Positions 41,731-50,129 of a stretch of DNA of 64,000 nucleotides are shown here, one piece after another. Source of the DNA: Acidobacteriota bacterium. GTDB lineage: Bacteria; Pseudomonadota; Alphaproteobacteria; Acetobacterales; Acetobacteraceae. Location: positions 22,620-86,619 of the forward strand of contig CAJCIS010000289.1 in assembly GCA_903970435.1 (NCBI GenBank). Direction: 5' to 3'. Numbering within the stretch: the stretch's first letter is position 1; each line of letters opens with the position of its first letter. The position numbers and the translations under genes are program-made. Below the pieces are notes generated by a model. It had not been told where the DNA came from. It saw nothing but the letters and a program-made list of their open reading frames with translations, and did no database searches.

Positions 41731-43980
41731 ATGGCCATGACTTTGCTGAAGCGACGATTCGTCCTCGTCGCGACGTTCTGCGTGCATGCCGCCTATGCCG
41801 CCCCCGCAACCGCCCCGGCCAATGGCGCGCCCGCGGATGCAGGGCCGGTGGCGCCCGCCGATCCGGTGAAGGATACCTATGCCGGCAAGACGCTGACCGA
41901 CAATTACCGCTGGATGGAAGGCGAACCATCCGCGCAATTCCGCGACTTCCTCGCCGCCAGCAGCAACTATGCCGACGCCCAGATCGGCCGCATCCAGGGC
42001 CGCGCGAAGCTTTTCGCCGACATCGAGAAATTCAGCGTCCCCTATGTCGCGGTGACGGACGTGACGCCCGACGGCGACACGCTGTTCTACCTCAAGCGCG
42101 GCCCCGCCGACGACGTCGCCCGCCTGATGATGCGGGGTGGCAACACCGGCGACGAACACGTGCTCGTGGACCCCGAAACCCTGCCGGACGCGCCGCCAAA
42201 TTCCGAAATCGACCAGCTCGCCCCCTCGCCGGACGGCAATTATGTCGCCTACGGCCTCGCCGACCAGGGTCCGGACAGCTCCGTCCTGCGCATCTACGAC
42301 ACCGTCCGCAACCGCACGCTGTCCGAGCGCATTCCCGGCACCCGGTTTGCCGCGGCCGCCTGGCTGCCGGATAGCTCGGGCTTCTACTACACGCGCCCGG
42401 TCGACCGCGGCCCCACCAGCCGCCGCTTCCTGCATCTCGGCGTATTCCTTCACCGGCTCGACAGCGATCCGGCCCGCGACACGCTGGTGCTCGACGCCGA
42501 ACACCTGAAACTACCCTTCCACGCCGCCACCATCGTGCCGCGCATCGTGCTGCCGCCGGCGTCGGACTATGCGCTGGCGGAATTGTCCGACGGGGTCAGC
42601 CCCGAAATCGCGGTGTTTGTCCTGCCGCTGGTGCAGGTGCTGGAACAATCGGCGCCGTGGCGGCCGCTGGCCGCCCAGGGCGACAGCGTCACCGAGGTCT
42701 CGGTCAGCGGCTCCCTCGCCTTCCTGCTGACCCACGCCGATGCGCCGACGGCCCGCGTCATTACCGAGGACCTCGCCGACCCCGGCTTCGCCGGCGCCCG
42801 CACCATCCTGCCCGCCGGCGATGGTCTCATCACCGGCATCGCCGCGGCGTCGGACGCGCTGTACGCCGCCCGGCGCCAGGGCTCCGGCATGGAATTGCTG
42901 CGCCTGGACTACAACCAGTCGGTCCCCGAGCAGGTGCGCCTGCCGTTCGCCGGCACCATCGCCCCCGCCTACGACGGACCCGGCGGTCTGATCGCCGACG
43001 CCCGCTCCGCCGGCGTGTTCCTCAGCCTCGAATCCTGGATGCACCCGAAGACCTGGCTGCATTACGATCTGCGCCTGCACCGCGTGGTGGACCCCAACGT
43101 GGTGCCCGACTTCCCGCGCGACACCTCCGCCTACCAGGCGATCGAAACCACCGCGACGGCCAAGGATGGCACCAAAATCCCGCTCTCGCTTATCACCCGC
43201 CGCGACCTCGCGCATGACGGCGCCCGGCCCGCCCTGATCGAGGCCTATGGCAGCTACGGCTATTCGTTCGACGCCCGCTTCATGCCGGCGGCACTCGCCT
43301 GGGCCGACGAGGGCGGCGTTTATGCGGTGGCGCATGTGCGCGGCGGCGGCGAGCTGGGCCTGCCGTGGCGCGATGCCGGCCGCATGGCAACAAAGCCGAA
43401 CAGCAGCACCGATCTGCTCGCCTGCGCCGAAGCGCTGGCATCGCAGGGCTACACCCGCCCCGCCAAAACCGCTTCCGCCGGCACCAACGCCGGCGCCATC
43501 GCGGTTGCCGGCGCCATGCTCCGCCGACCCGATGCGTTCCGCGCCGTGCTGCTGCGCGCCGGCCTGCTCAACCCCTTGCGTTCCGAGGAGTATGCCGACG
43601 GCGTCATCAACATTGCCGAATTCGGCAGCGCCCACGATCCCGCCCAGTTCCCCGCCCTGCTCGCCATGGACGCTTATCAGAACGTGCAGGACAACACGCC
43701 CTACCCTGCGGCCCTGCTTACCGGAAGCCTCAACGATACCCATGTCCCCGCCTGGCACGCCGCCAAAATGGCCGTCCGCCTTGCCGCGGCGACCCGTAGC
43801 GGCCGGCCCATCCTGCTCCGCATCTCGCAGGACCCGGCCCGCCCCGGCCACGCGCAGCGCGAGGCGCTTGAGGCCGACGAATTGTCGTTCTTGCTGTGGC
43901 AGCTCGACGAGCCGGATTTTGCCCAGGCGGCGCCAGCTCCGCCGGCGCGCGCGAAACATGCGCGGGGAAAAAGGAAGTAG
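41731..43980 (+). CDS. Prolyl oligopeptidase (S9A) homologue with Thr in place of the catalytic Ser
   Basis: This 749-aa exported protein has a signal peptide (residues 1-24), a beta-propeller region (about 50-430) and a C-terminal alpha/beta-hydrolase domain. Family motifs are clear: DNYRWMEG, AYGSYGYSFDARFMPAAL, AHVRGGGELGLPW and GSLNDTHVPAWHAAK, with the Asp and then His in GHAQRE. The nucleophile elbow that should read G-x-S-x-G is AGTNAGA, with Thr585 at the serine position. The protein may be inactive, use Thr, or have a binding role. The stop TAG falls inside a repeat arm (GGAAGTAG). It is convergent with the hybrid kinase gene. Confidence 0.85.
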   Translation: MAMTLLKRRFVLVATFCVHAAYAAPATAPANGAPADAGPVAPADPVKDTYAGKTLTDNYRWMEGEPSAQFRDFLAASSNYADAQIGRIQGRAKLFADIEKFSVPYVAVTDVTPDGDTLFYLKRGPADDVARLMMRGGNTGDEHVLVDPETLPDAPPNSEIDQLAPSPDGNYVAYGLADQGPDSSVLRIYDTVRNRTLSERIPGTRFAAAAWLPDSSGFYYTRPVDRGPTSRRFLHLGVFLHRLDSDPARDTLVLDAEHLKLPFHAATIVPRIVLPPASDYALAELSDGVSPEIAVFVLPLVQVLEQSAPWRPLAAQGDSVTEVSVSGSLAFLLTHADAPTARVITEDLADPGFAGARTILPAGDGLITGIAAASDALYAARRQGSGMELLRLDYNQSVPEQVRLPFAGTIAPAYDGPGGLIADARSAGVFLSLESWMHPKTWLHYDLRLHRVVDPNVVPDFPRDTSAYQAIETTATAKDGTKIPLSLITRRDLAHDGARPALIEAYGSYGYSFDARFMPAALAWADEGGVYAVAHVRGGGELGLPWRDAGRMATKPNSSTDLLACAEALASQGYTRPAKTASAGTNAGAIAVAGAMLRRPDAFRAVLLRAGLLNPLRSEEYADGVINIAEFGSAHDPAQFPALLAMDAYQNVQDNTPYPAALLTGSLNDTHVPAWHAAKMAVRLAAATRSGRPILLRISQDPARPGHAQREALEADELSFLLWQLDEPDFAQAAPAPPARAKHARGKRK

Positions 43981-44104
43981 TTCTTTTTTGAAAAAAAGAA
44001 CCAAAAAACTTTTGCGACTTGGTTACGCAACAAATTATCGGGTTGGTGCACCTTCAACGAGCCAAAGATTTTTTTCTTTTTTCAAGAAAGAACGGCTTCC
44101 TTCG
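43971..44104. repeat. Dispersed AT-rich repeat, locus 13 (two arms, overlapping both gene ends)
   Basis: The left arm (43971-44014) includes the stop of the peptidase gene. The right arm (about 44061-44104) encodes the last residues (EAVLS) and stop of the hybrid kinase gene on the other strand. The core is about 46 bp. It is the clearest case of the element defining both ends of a convergent pair. Confidence 0.86.
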
Positions 44105-46118
44105 CCTTCGCGCCGGTCGATGCACCCTTCAGGAGTGCGCCGAGCAGCACCGACTGCGTGAACGGCTTGGCCACATGGCTGTCCATGCCGACCTCGCGGC
44201 ATATCTCGATCTGCTCGGCGAAGGCCTGAGCGGTCACCGCCACAATGCGAACCTTGCCGTGCGGGGCGCCTAGCGCCCGTATGCGGCGGGTCGCCTCGAG
44301 GCCATCCACGCCCGGCATGCGCACATCCATCAGCACGACATCGAAATGCTCGGTGGCAGCCGCCTCGACTGCCGGGAGGCCGCCATCGACGCAGACGACC
44401 TCGTACCCGGCGTGGCTCAGGAAGCCGCGTGCGATGTCGCGGTTCATCGCCTCATCGTCGGCCACCAGCACGCGAAGCGGTGCCGGCCGGCGCGGCCGCG
44501 CAGGCGTCACAGAGGCGTGCGCGACCGAAGCTGCCGGGCCGCGTGGCAATTCAAACCAGAACAGGCTGCCGCCGCCGGCATTGTTGTCATAGCCGACTGA
44601 GCCGCCCATGAGATGCACGAGCCGTGCCGCGAGCGCCAGACCCAGCCCCGCACCTTCGATTCCGCTCACCGCCTCCGAGTCGAGCCGTTCAAACGCCCGG
44701 AACAGCTTGTCACGGTGTCCCGCCCCAATCCCCGGACCGGTATCGGCTATTTCGAAGCGTGTGCCGTCCCCTTCCGCGGTGGGTCGCAGCCGAACCTCGA
44801 CCGTGCCGGCAGTTGTGAATTTCACCGCATTGCCGAGCAGATTGATGAGCACCTGCTTCAGCCGCGTCGGATCGGCTGACAAACGACGCGGCGCCGCCGA
44901 TTTCAGAACCAGGCTCAACCCCTTGGCTGCCGCCTGAGTACGAACCATATCGAAACAATCGCGCACGAGGTCGTCGAGCTCAATTTCAACCGGCGAGAGC
45001 TTCAGCTGGTCCGCCTCGATCTGCGACATATCGAGCACAGCATTGATCAAGCCGAGAAGATGCTGGCCGGCGGACACGATCGTCTCGACGCGCTGCGACT
45101 GCACCGCGTTGAGGTCGTCTTCCATGATGAGCAATTCCGCGTAGCCGATGATGCCGTGCAGCGGCGTCCGCAGCTCATGTGATACCCCGGCCAGGAAGCG
45201 CGATTTCGCCTGGCTCGCTTGCTCGGCCGTCTCGCGCGCGCGTTGCAGTTCGGCCTCGTGCGCTTGCCGCTCCTGCTCGATGGCTTTGGCCTGCGACACG
45301 TCCCGGACCGTGCCGACAATGCGAACCGGCCGTCGCCCGGCGGGGCCCGCCGGGTCGGGCTCGAACATCGCGCGGCCTGCGGCCGCCAGCCAACCCATGG
45401 TGCCGTCCGCGCGCGTCACCCGGAACTCGCTGACAAGATCGTCAAGGCTGTTTGCCGGATCGAGCGCAATTCTCACCTGCGCCAGAACCCTGGCGCGGTC
45501 TGTGGAATCGATCGCTTTTGCCCAGACCGCATAATTCGTCAAAATGCCGGAATCGAAGCCGAGCAAGGCATTGCAGACCGCATCCCACTCTAAACCATCG
45601 TCGCTCCGGCCGAGCTCCAAACGCCAGACGCCCTGGCCGGTGGCGCCAAGCGCCAGGCGGAGTATCAGTTCGTTCTCACGGAGTTTGACCGCCTGCTCGC
45701 GTCGAAGATTTCGATCGCAGGCGCCTTCCAGCGCAGACGTGACGGCGGCGGGCAGCCGGGCCATGCGGTCCTTGCGGATAAAGTCGGTCGCCCCGGCCTT
45801 GATCAATCCGGCGGCAGCCTCGTCATCCAGCGTCCCCGTCACGATGATGATCGGCAGGTGGGGCCGCATTTCGGCCACGATTTCGATCACCGACATCGCA
45901 TCGAAGTTCGGCATGCGATTATCACACAGCAAAATGTCGGGATCGAATTCGGTCAATTCCCGAACAAGAAGCTCCGCCGTGGCGACGCGTTGGTGCGTGA
46001 AGGCGAGCCCGTCACCATGGAGACGCTGAACGATGAGTTCGGCATCGTTCGGGCTGTCCTCCACCAGGAGGATTTTGAGGTCGGTTTGCGTTTTCATTGC
46101 GTGACTATACTTTTTCAT
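44082..46118 (-). CDS. Hybrid sensor histidine kinase, REC-PAS-HK-REC
   Basis: This 678-aa soluble signalling protein has a receiver with phospho-Asp in LLCDNRMPN (about residues 14-130), a PAS/PAC region (about 150-285), a dimerisation domain with His in SHELRTPLHGIIGYAELL, and an ATPase domain (NLLGNAVKFTTAG, DTGPGIG, GAGLGLAL). A second receiver follows (LMDVRMPGVDG, about 545-660). It has no membrane segment. It is the last gene of the kai operon and overlaps the response regulator. ATG 46118 or 46097 may be the start. An output or phosphorelay role for the Kai proteins is inferred from position. Confidence 0.88.
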   Translation of the reverse strand: MKKYSHAMKTQTDLKILLVEDSPNDAELIVQRLHGDGLAFTHQRVATAELLVRELTEFDPDILLCDNRMPNFDAMSVIEIVAEMRPHLPIIIVTGTLDDEAAAGLIKAGATDFIRKDRMARLPAAVTSALEGACDRNLRREQAVKLRENELILRLALGATGQGVWRLELGRSDDGLEWDAVCNALLGFDSGILTNYAVWAKAIDSTDRARVLAQVRIALDPANSLDDLVSEFRVTRADGTMGWLAAAGRAMFEPDPAGPAGRRPVRIVGTVRDVSQAKAIEQERQAHEAELQRARETAEQASQAKSRFLAGVSHELRTPLHGIIGYAELLIMEDDLNAVQSQRVETIVSAGQHLLGLINAVLDMSQIEADQLKLSPVEIELDDLVRDCFDMVRTQAAAKGLSLVLKSAAPRRLSADPTRLKQVLINLLGNAVKFTTAGTVEVRLRPTAEGDGTRFEIADTGPGIGAGHRDKLFRAFERLDSEAVSGIEGAGLGLALAARLVHLMGGSVGYDNNAGGGSLFWFELPRGPAASVAHASVTPARPRRPAPLRVLVADDEAMNRDIARGFLSHAGYEVVCVDGGLPAVEAAATEHFDVVLMDVRMPGVDGLEATRRIRALGAPHGKVRIVAVTAQAFAEQIEICREVGMDSHVAKPFTQSVLLGALLKGASTGAKAKEAVLS

Positions 46119-46551
46119 GCGGGGAATGGTTCAGCGCCAGCCAGTAATGTCCCAGTTGCGTGACCGAGGTGACGAACGCGTCGAAATCGACCGGCTTGCT
46201 GATATAGCTGTTGGCGCCAAGATCGTAGCTCTCGATAATGTCACGTCGTTCCTTGGAGGACGTCAGTACGACCACCGGGATCCGCCTGGTGTGACAGCTT
46301 TCGCGTATTTTTCGGAGCACGTCGAAGCCGTGCACCTTTGGCAGGTGCAAGTCGAGCAGAATGAGCTTGGGCAACCTTCCGGGCTCGGCATCCGGAGCGG
46401 CACCAAAGAGATAATCGAGAGCATCCGAGCCGTTCTTGACCCAAACCACGTCTCTGCCAATGTGCCGCTTGAGCGTCCGGATACAAAGTTCCGCATCCGT
46501 TGCGGTATCCTCCACCAGAAGCACCTCGATTTCCTGTTCGGCTTCACTCAT
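46105..46551 (-). CDS. Single-domain response regulator (Rcp1-like)
   Basis: This 148-aa protein consists of one receiver domain. The phosphorylatable Asp is in LILLDLHLPKVHGFDVL, the conserved Thr/Ser in VVVLTSSKERRD, and Lys in SYISKPVDFDAFV. The acidic pocket is in LLVEDTATDAEL. The LDLHLPK...TSS pattern matches Rcp1-type regulators that pair with PAS/GAF or phytochrome-like kinases. No output domain is present, so it would relay phosphate between the two kinases beside it. It overlaps the large kinase gene by four bases (ATGA). Confidence 0.9.
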   Translation of the reverse strand: MSEAEQEIEVLLVEDTATDAELCIRTLKRHIGRDVVWVKNGSDALDYLFGAAPDAEPGRLPKLILLDLHLPKVHGFDVLRKIRESCHTRRIPVVVLTSSKERRDIIESYDLGANSYISKPVDFDAFVTSVTQLGHYWLALNHSPHEKV

Positions 46552-49415
46552 GACTGAACCTCATGGGCTGGGAGAACAAAGTAGAAAGTGGCACCCTCGT
46601 CGGGCCGACCCTCGGCCCAGACCCGGCCGCCGTTTCGTGTAACGATGCGCTCGACAATGGCGAGGCCGCATCCGGTTCCTGGAAACTCCTCGGCGGAATG
46701 CAGACGTTGGAACAGGTTGAACAACTTGCCGACATATCGCATATCGAAACCGGCGCCATTGTCCCTCACGAAATACGCCGTCGCACCCTCAATCTCGCGC
46801 GCGCCGACCTCGACGATTGCCGGCTGTGAGGCCGCCGTGTATTTGATGGCGTTGTCCAGAAGGTTGGTCCACACGCGCCGTATCATCTGTCCGTCGCCAT
46901 ACGCGGGCGGCAGGGCGGCGATGCGGAATTCAAAGGCCCGGCCCCGTGTCGTCGGTGCCAGGTCCGCGACCGCAGACCGCACCAATTCGTTCATATCGAT
47001 CACGCCCATCGTCATCCCGGTGCGGCCGGCGCGGGCGAATGCGAGAATATCGTCGATCAGGAAACCCATCTTGACGGCGTTATCCCGAACGATGCCGAGC
47101 ATCCGCTTGCCGTCCGCGTCCAGCCGGTCGCTGTAGTCTTCGAGAAGGATCGCCGAGAAGGCGTCGATGGCGCGCAGCGGCGCCCGCAGATCATGCGATA
47201 CGGAATAGGAAAAGCTCTCTAATTCCTTGTTGATGCTTGCCAGCGCCTGATTGGATTTCTCCAGGTCGGCCGTGCGGACGGCAACACTGTCCTCGAGATG
47301 CTGGCGATGCTGCATCATTTCGGCTTGCGTGTGCTTCAGTCCGTCGATATCGGTGCAGGTGCCGAGCCATTTCGTTATCTGCCCCGCAGCGTCTCTAACC
47401 GGTTCGCCCTTCATGAGGAACCAGCGATAGGAACCATCGGCGGCCCGCAGGCGGGTTTCGAGGCGGTATGCCGCGTCGGTTCGGGCGGCACCGCGCCACG
47501 CATCCCAGAAGGCCTGTGTCTCGTCCGCGTGGATGGGCGCGTTCCACCCGCGCCCGTAACTCTCCTGCAGCGTCAAACCGGTATAATCCAACCATTGCTG
47601 GTTGACGTAGGTGTTCAGGCCCTCCGGTGTGCACATCCAGACCATTTGCGGCATCGCGTCGGTCAACGTATGGAACAGTTGCTCGCTTTCCCGAAGCATG
47701 GCCTCGTTCTGCTTGCGCTCGCTGATGTCCCAAAAGATGCCGAGCACGCCAATGACGTCGCCATCCGCGCCGCGCAGGGGCACCTTGATGGTCTGGACGA
47801 CGGTGGCCCGTCCATTGACGATGTAAGGCTCCTCCAGGTCGAGGGGCTGGCCCGATGCCATGGCTTGCCGGTCGTCCGCGAGGTATTTATCGGCGAGTTC
47901 CTGCGGCATATGCGCATAGATATTCGTGCCGGAAATTTCATCTGCTGCGATGTTGAAGTCGCGGGCAAAATTCTCGTTGCAGAAAATGAAATTAGCATTT
48001 CGATCTTTGAGGAATATCTTCTGGGGCAAGGTATCGAGCAGGGTACGAAACCTCGCCTCGCTGAGCCGCAGCGCCTGCTCCGCGCTTTTCCGCGCCGTGT
48101 TGTCGCGCACGAAGATCGCAGCGGCGGCGATGCTGCCCGCAGCGTCCAGCACCGGCGAATAGGTCAGGGAGACGGAGATATGACGGCCATCCTTGGCGAT
48201 CCGAACGCTTTCACTTTGTTCGACCGTTTCGCCGCACAGAATTTGCGCCAGACTCTCGTCCGCCTGGCTGACGAGTTCCGGCGGGCAAAGCACGGCCATG
48301 GGCTGGCCGACGATCTCGGCGGCGCTGTATCCGAACAACCGCTCGGCGGCCCGGTTCCAGGTCGTGATCGTCCCATCCGGGTCCCCGCCGATGATCGGTT
48401 CGCGAGCCGACTCCACGATCGCGGCGAGCTGCGCGCGCATGCGCCGGTTGCGCAGCGCTGCCACGCCGAAGGCGAGATCGCTGGCGACCGTCGCGAGCAG
48501 GTTCATTTCGTCCTGATCGAATGCGTCGGGCTGATCGGCGCAGATGACCCAGCAGCCGAAGAATTCATCACCCTCCATCAACGGCAGGGTCACGCAGGAA
48601 AGATGATCCAAGGCCTGTGGCGCGCAGCCCGCCACGCCGTGATCGGGCCGGGCATTTCCGTCGGACAGGGCGGAATCGGTCTGGGGACCGGTCATCCCCA
48701 AGCCAACCGGTCCGCAACCGGCGCCAGAGCCGGCCGGGACACAACCAGCGGCGCCGATCCGGGCCGACCTGTAGCCGCCGGCGTCCACGATGGCCCGGCA
48801 AACGCCGCTCAACATTCCGGCTTCGTCGGGCGAATGGATGATGATGTCGGCGATGGAATTGACAATGCGCAGGGCGCGAATGGCGCGCTCGCGCGCATCT
48901 TCAGCCTGCTGCCACTCGGTCAGGTCGCTGACCACGATGGCGATTCGGTCGGTTGCGAATATCGGGTGGCACCGCATCGCCATGTTCACCGAAACGCGCG
49001 CGGCATCGCACGCGAGCAGCGTCGCCCTGATGCGTGAAATGCCGGCAGCACTCTGTTCGATGGCATCCGGGACGGACGTTGCGTTGTTCCCCAGGCAGTA
49101 CGCCATCAGGTTTGAGCCAATGACCGTCCGCAGGTCGGTCCTGAGCATATCCGCGAAGCGTTGATTGGAATAGAGAATGATGCCGGTCGCGTTGATGGTA
49201 ACGGCGCCCTCGCTCATGGTCTCGACCATTTCGCGATAGGGCATGTCGGCGCCGTCGAGTATGAAGAAGCGCGGGCCCGCCGGCCGATCGACGACGATCG
49301 CGTCCACCGCGCCGGTACGGATCGCCTGCAGCATGGCCTCGGATTCAGCCAGCTGGGCCCTTAGTTCATGATTTTCCTTCCGTAATGTGCTGACCATCAA
49401 CTCATTATCGTACAT
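46548..49415 (-). CDS. Multi-PAS/GAF sensor histidine kinase
   Basis: This soluble kinase of about 955 aa starts with a coiled coil (STLRKENHELRAQLAESEAM) and a PAS domain. A second PAS-like unit and a GAF domain (near HSPDEAGMLSGVCRAIVDAG) follow, then three further PAS/PAC units, for example TFNRA-like TTWNRAAERLFGYSAAEI and EPYIVNGRATVVQTIKVPL. The kinase core has His in SYSVSHDLRAPLRAID, then NLLDNAIKYTAA and DNGAGFDMRY. The ATG at 49415 overlaps the upstream kaiB stop; an upstream frame is rejected as it reads the kaiB gene out of frame. It probably converts the Kai or a cofactor signal into phosphotransfer. Confidence 0.87.
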   Translation of the reverse strand: MYDNELMVSTLRKENHELRAQLAESEAMLQAIRTGAVDAIVVDRPAGPRFFILDGADMPYREMVETMSEGAVTINATGIILYSNQRFADMLRTDLRTVIGSNLMAYCLGNNATSVPDAIEQSAAGISRIRATLLACDAARVSVNMAMRCHPIFATDRIAIVVSDLTEWQQAEDARERAIRALRIVNSIADIIIHSPDEAGMLSGVCRAIVDAGGYRSARIGAAGCVPAGSGAGCGPVGLGMTGPQTDSALSDGNARPDHGVAGCAPQALDHLSCVTLPLMEGDEFFGCWVICADQPDAFDQDEMNLLATVASDLAFGVAALRNRRMRAQLAAIVESAREPIIGGDPDGTITTWNRAAERLFGYSAAEIVGQPMAVLCPPELVSQADESLAQILCGETVEQSESVRIAKDGRHISVSLTYSPVLDAAGSIAAAAIFVRDNTARKSAEQALRLSEARFRTLLDTLPQKIFLKDRNANFIFCNENFARDFNIAADEISGTNIYAHMPQELADKYLADDRQAMASGQPLDLEEPYIVNGRATVVQTIKVPLRGADGDVIGVLGIFWDISERKQNEAMLRESEQLFHTLTDAMPQMVWMCTPEGLNTYVNQQWLDYTGLTLQESYGRGWNAPIHADETQAFWDAWRGAARTDAAYRLETRLRAADGSYRWFLMKGEPVRDAAGQITKWLGTCTDIDGLKHTQAEMMQHRQHLEDSVAVRTADLEKSNQALASINKELESFSYSVSHDLRAPLRAIDAFSAILLEDYSDRLDADGKRMLGIVRDNAVKMGFLIDDILAFARAGRTGMTMGVIDMNELVRSAVADLAPTTRGRAFEFRIAALPPAYGDGQMIRRVWTNLLDNAIKYTAASQPAIVEVGAREIEGATAYFVRDNGAGFDMRYVGKLFNLFQRLHSAEEFPGTGCGLAIVERIVTRNGGRVWAEGRPDEGATFYFVLPAHEVQS

Positions 49416-49776
49416 CGGGATCGTTGGTCCGTGGCTCGATCTCGTCCGTATCCGCGCCATCCAGGCCGAGGCCCCGCAGCACGTAGTCCAGGTTCGACAG
49501 GTCGCCCACAATCCGCCGCGCCGGCAACGGCAGTTGCCTGACCAGGGTGGGAAGCACGACGATCAGCCGGCTGCACGTCAGATCGCTCTGCTGACAGGCA
49601 TCGATGACCTCGAGATCATATTGGCCGCGCATGCTGTCCTCGCCGATGGCCGTGATGTTGGCAATCGCGCGCAACGAACCCGCCGTGGCACCGCTGACAT
49701 AGAGTTGCAATACGAGCCTCCCCGTTTCAGGTCTGAGCTCCACATCGGCGCTTACCACAGGCACCGGCGGGCTCAT
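49405..49776 (-). CDS. Second, divergent KaiB-like protein
   Basis: This 123-aa protein has the KaiB fold: LVLQLYVSGATAGSLRAI, then YDLEVIDACQ, PTLVRQLPLPARRIVGDLS and a C-terminal acidic tail. Residues that make KaiB bind KaiC, such as the conserved basic patch before GDLS, are retained, but the N-terminal extension (about 20 residues) and the changed first helix set it apart from the upstream copy. It is coupled to the first kaiB gene by ATGA. It may bind KaiC, the kinases, or have split off to another partner. Confidence 0.85.
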   Translation of the reverse strand: MSPPVPVVSADVELRPETGRLVLQLYVSGATAGSLRAIANITAIGEDSMRGQYDLEVIDACQQSDLTCSRLIVVLPTLVRQLPLPARRIVGDLSNLDYVLRGLGLDGADTDEIEPRTNDPDVR

Positions 49777-50129
49777 GTTTGCAGACGTTTTTTGGGCGGT
49801 GCAGGCTTGAGATCCAGCCCGACCAGGGTGCTCTCGGTGTCCGACAAATCGCCGATAATCTTGCGCATCGGCCCCGGCAGCTTGCGGATCAGCGTGGGGA
49901 TCGCCACGATCTGGTGGTCTATCGACAGTTGCGGGGTCACCAGCAAATCGATCACCTCGATCCGGTACTGGCCTGCCAGATAGGTCTCGCAGAGATTCTG
50001 CAAATTATGCACGGCCGCCTGCGATTGCGGGCTTTGGCCAAGCACATAAAGACACAGGTTCCACTCTCCCGGCGGCGGTAGCGGCGCGGGCGAGGCCACT
50101 GGCCCCCCGACATCAGATTCTATCATCAA
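49773..50129 (-). CDS. kaiB: KaiB, clock protein
   Basis: This 118-aa KaiB homologue carries the hallmark pattern CLYVLGQSPQSQAAVHNLQN, then IEVIDLLVTPQLSIDHQIVA, PTLIRKLPGPMRKIIGDLS and LVGLDL. These match the thioredoxin-like KaiB fold that binds the KaiC CI ring and, in cyanobacteria, sequesters KaiA. There is a 20-residue Pro-rich N-terminal extension. It overlaps kaiC by four bases. No kaiA is present in the window, as in most non-cyanobacterial kai operons. Confidence 0.93.
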   Translation of the reverse strand: MMIESDVGGPVASPAPLPPPGEWNLCLYVLGQSPQSQAAVHNLQNLCETYLAGQYRIEVIDLLVTPQLSIDHQIVAIPTLIRKLPGPMRKIIGDLSDTESTLVGLDLKPAPPKKRLQT

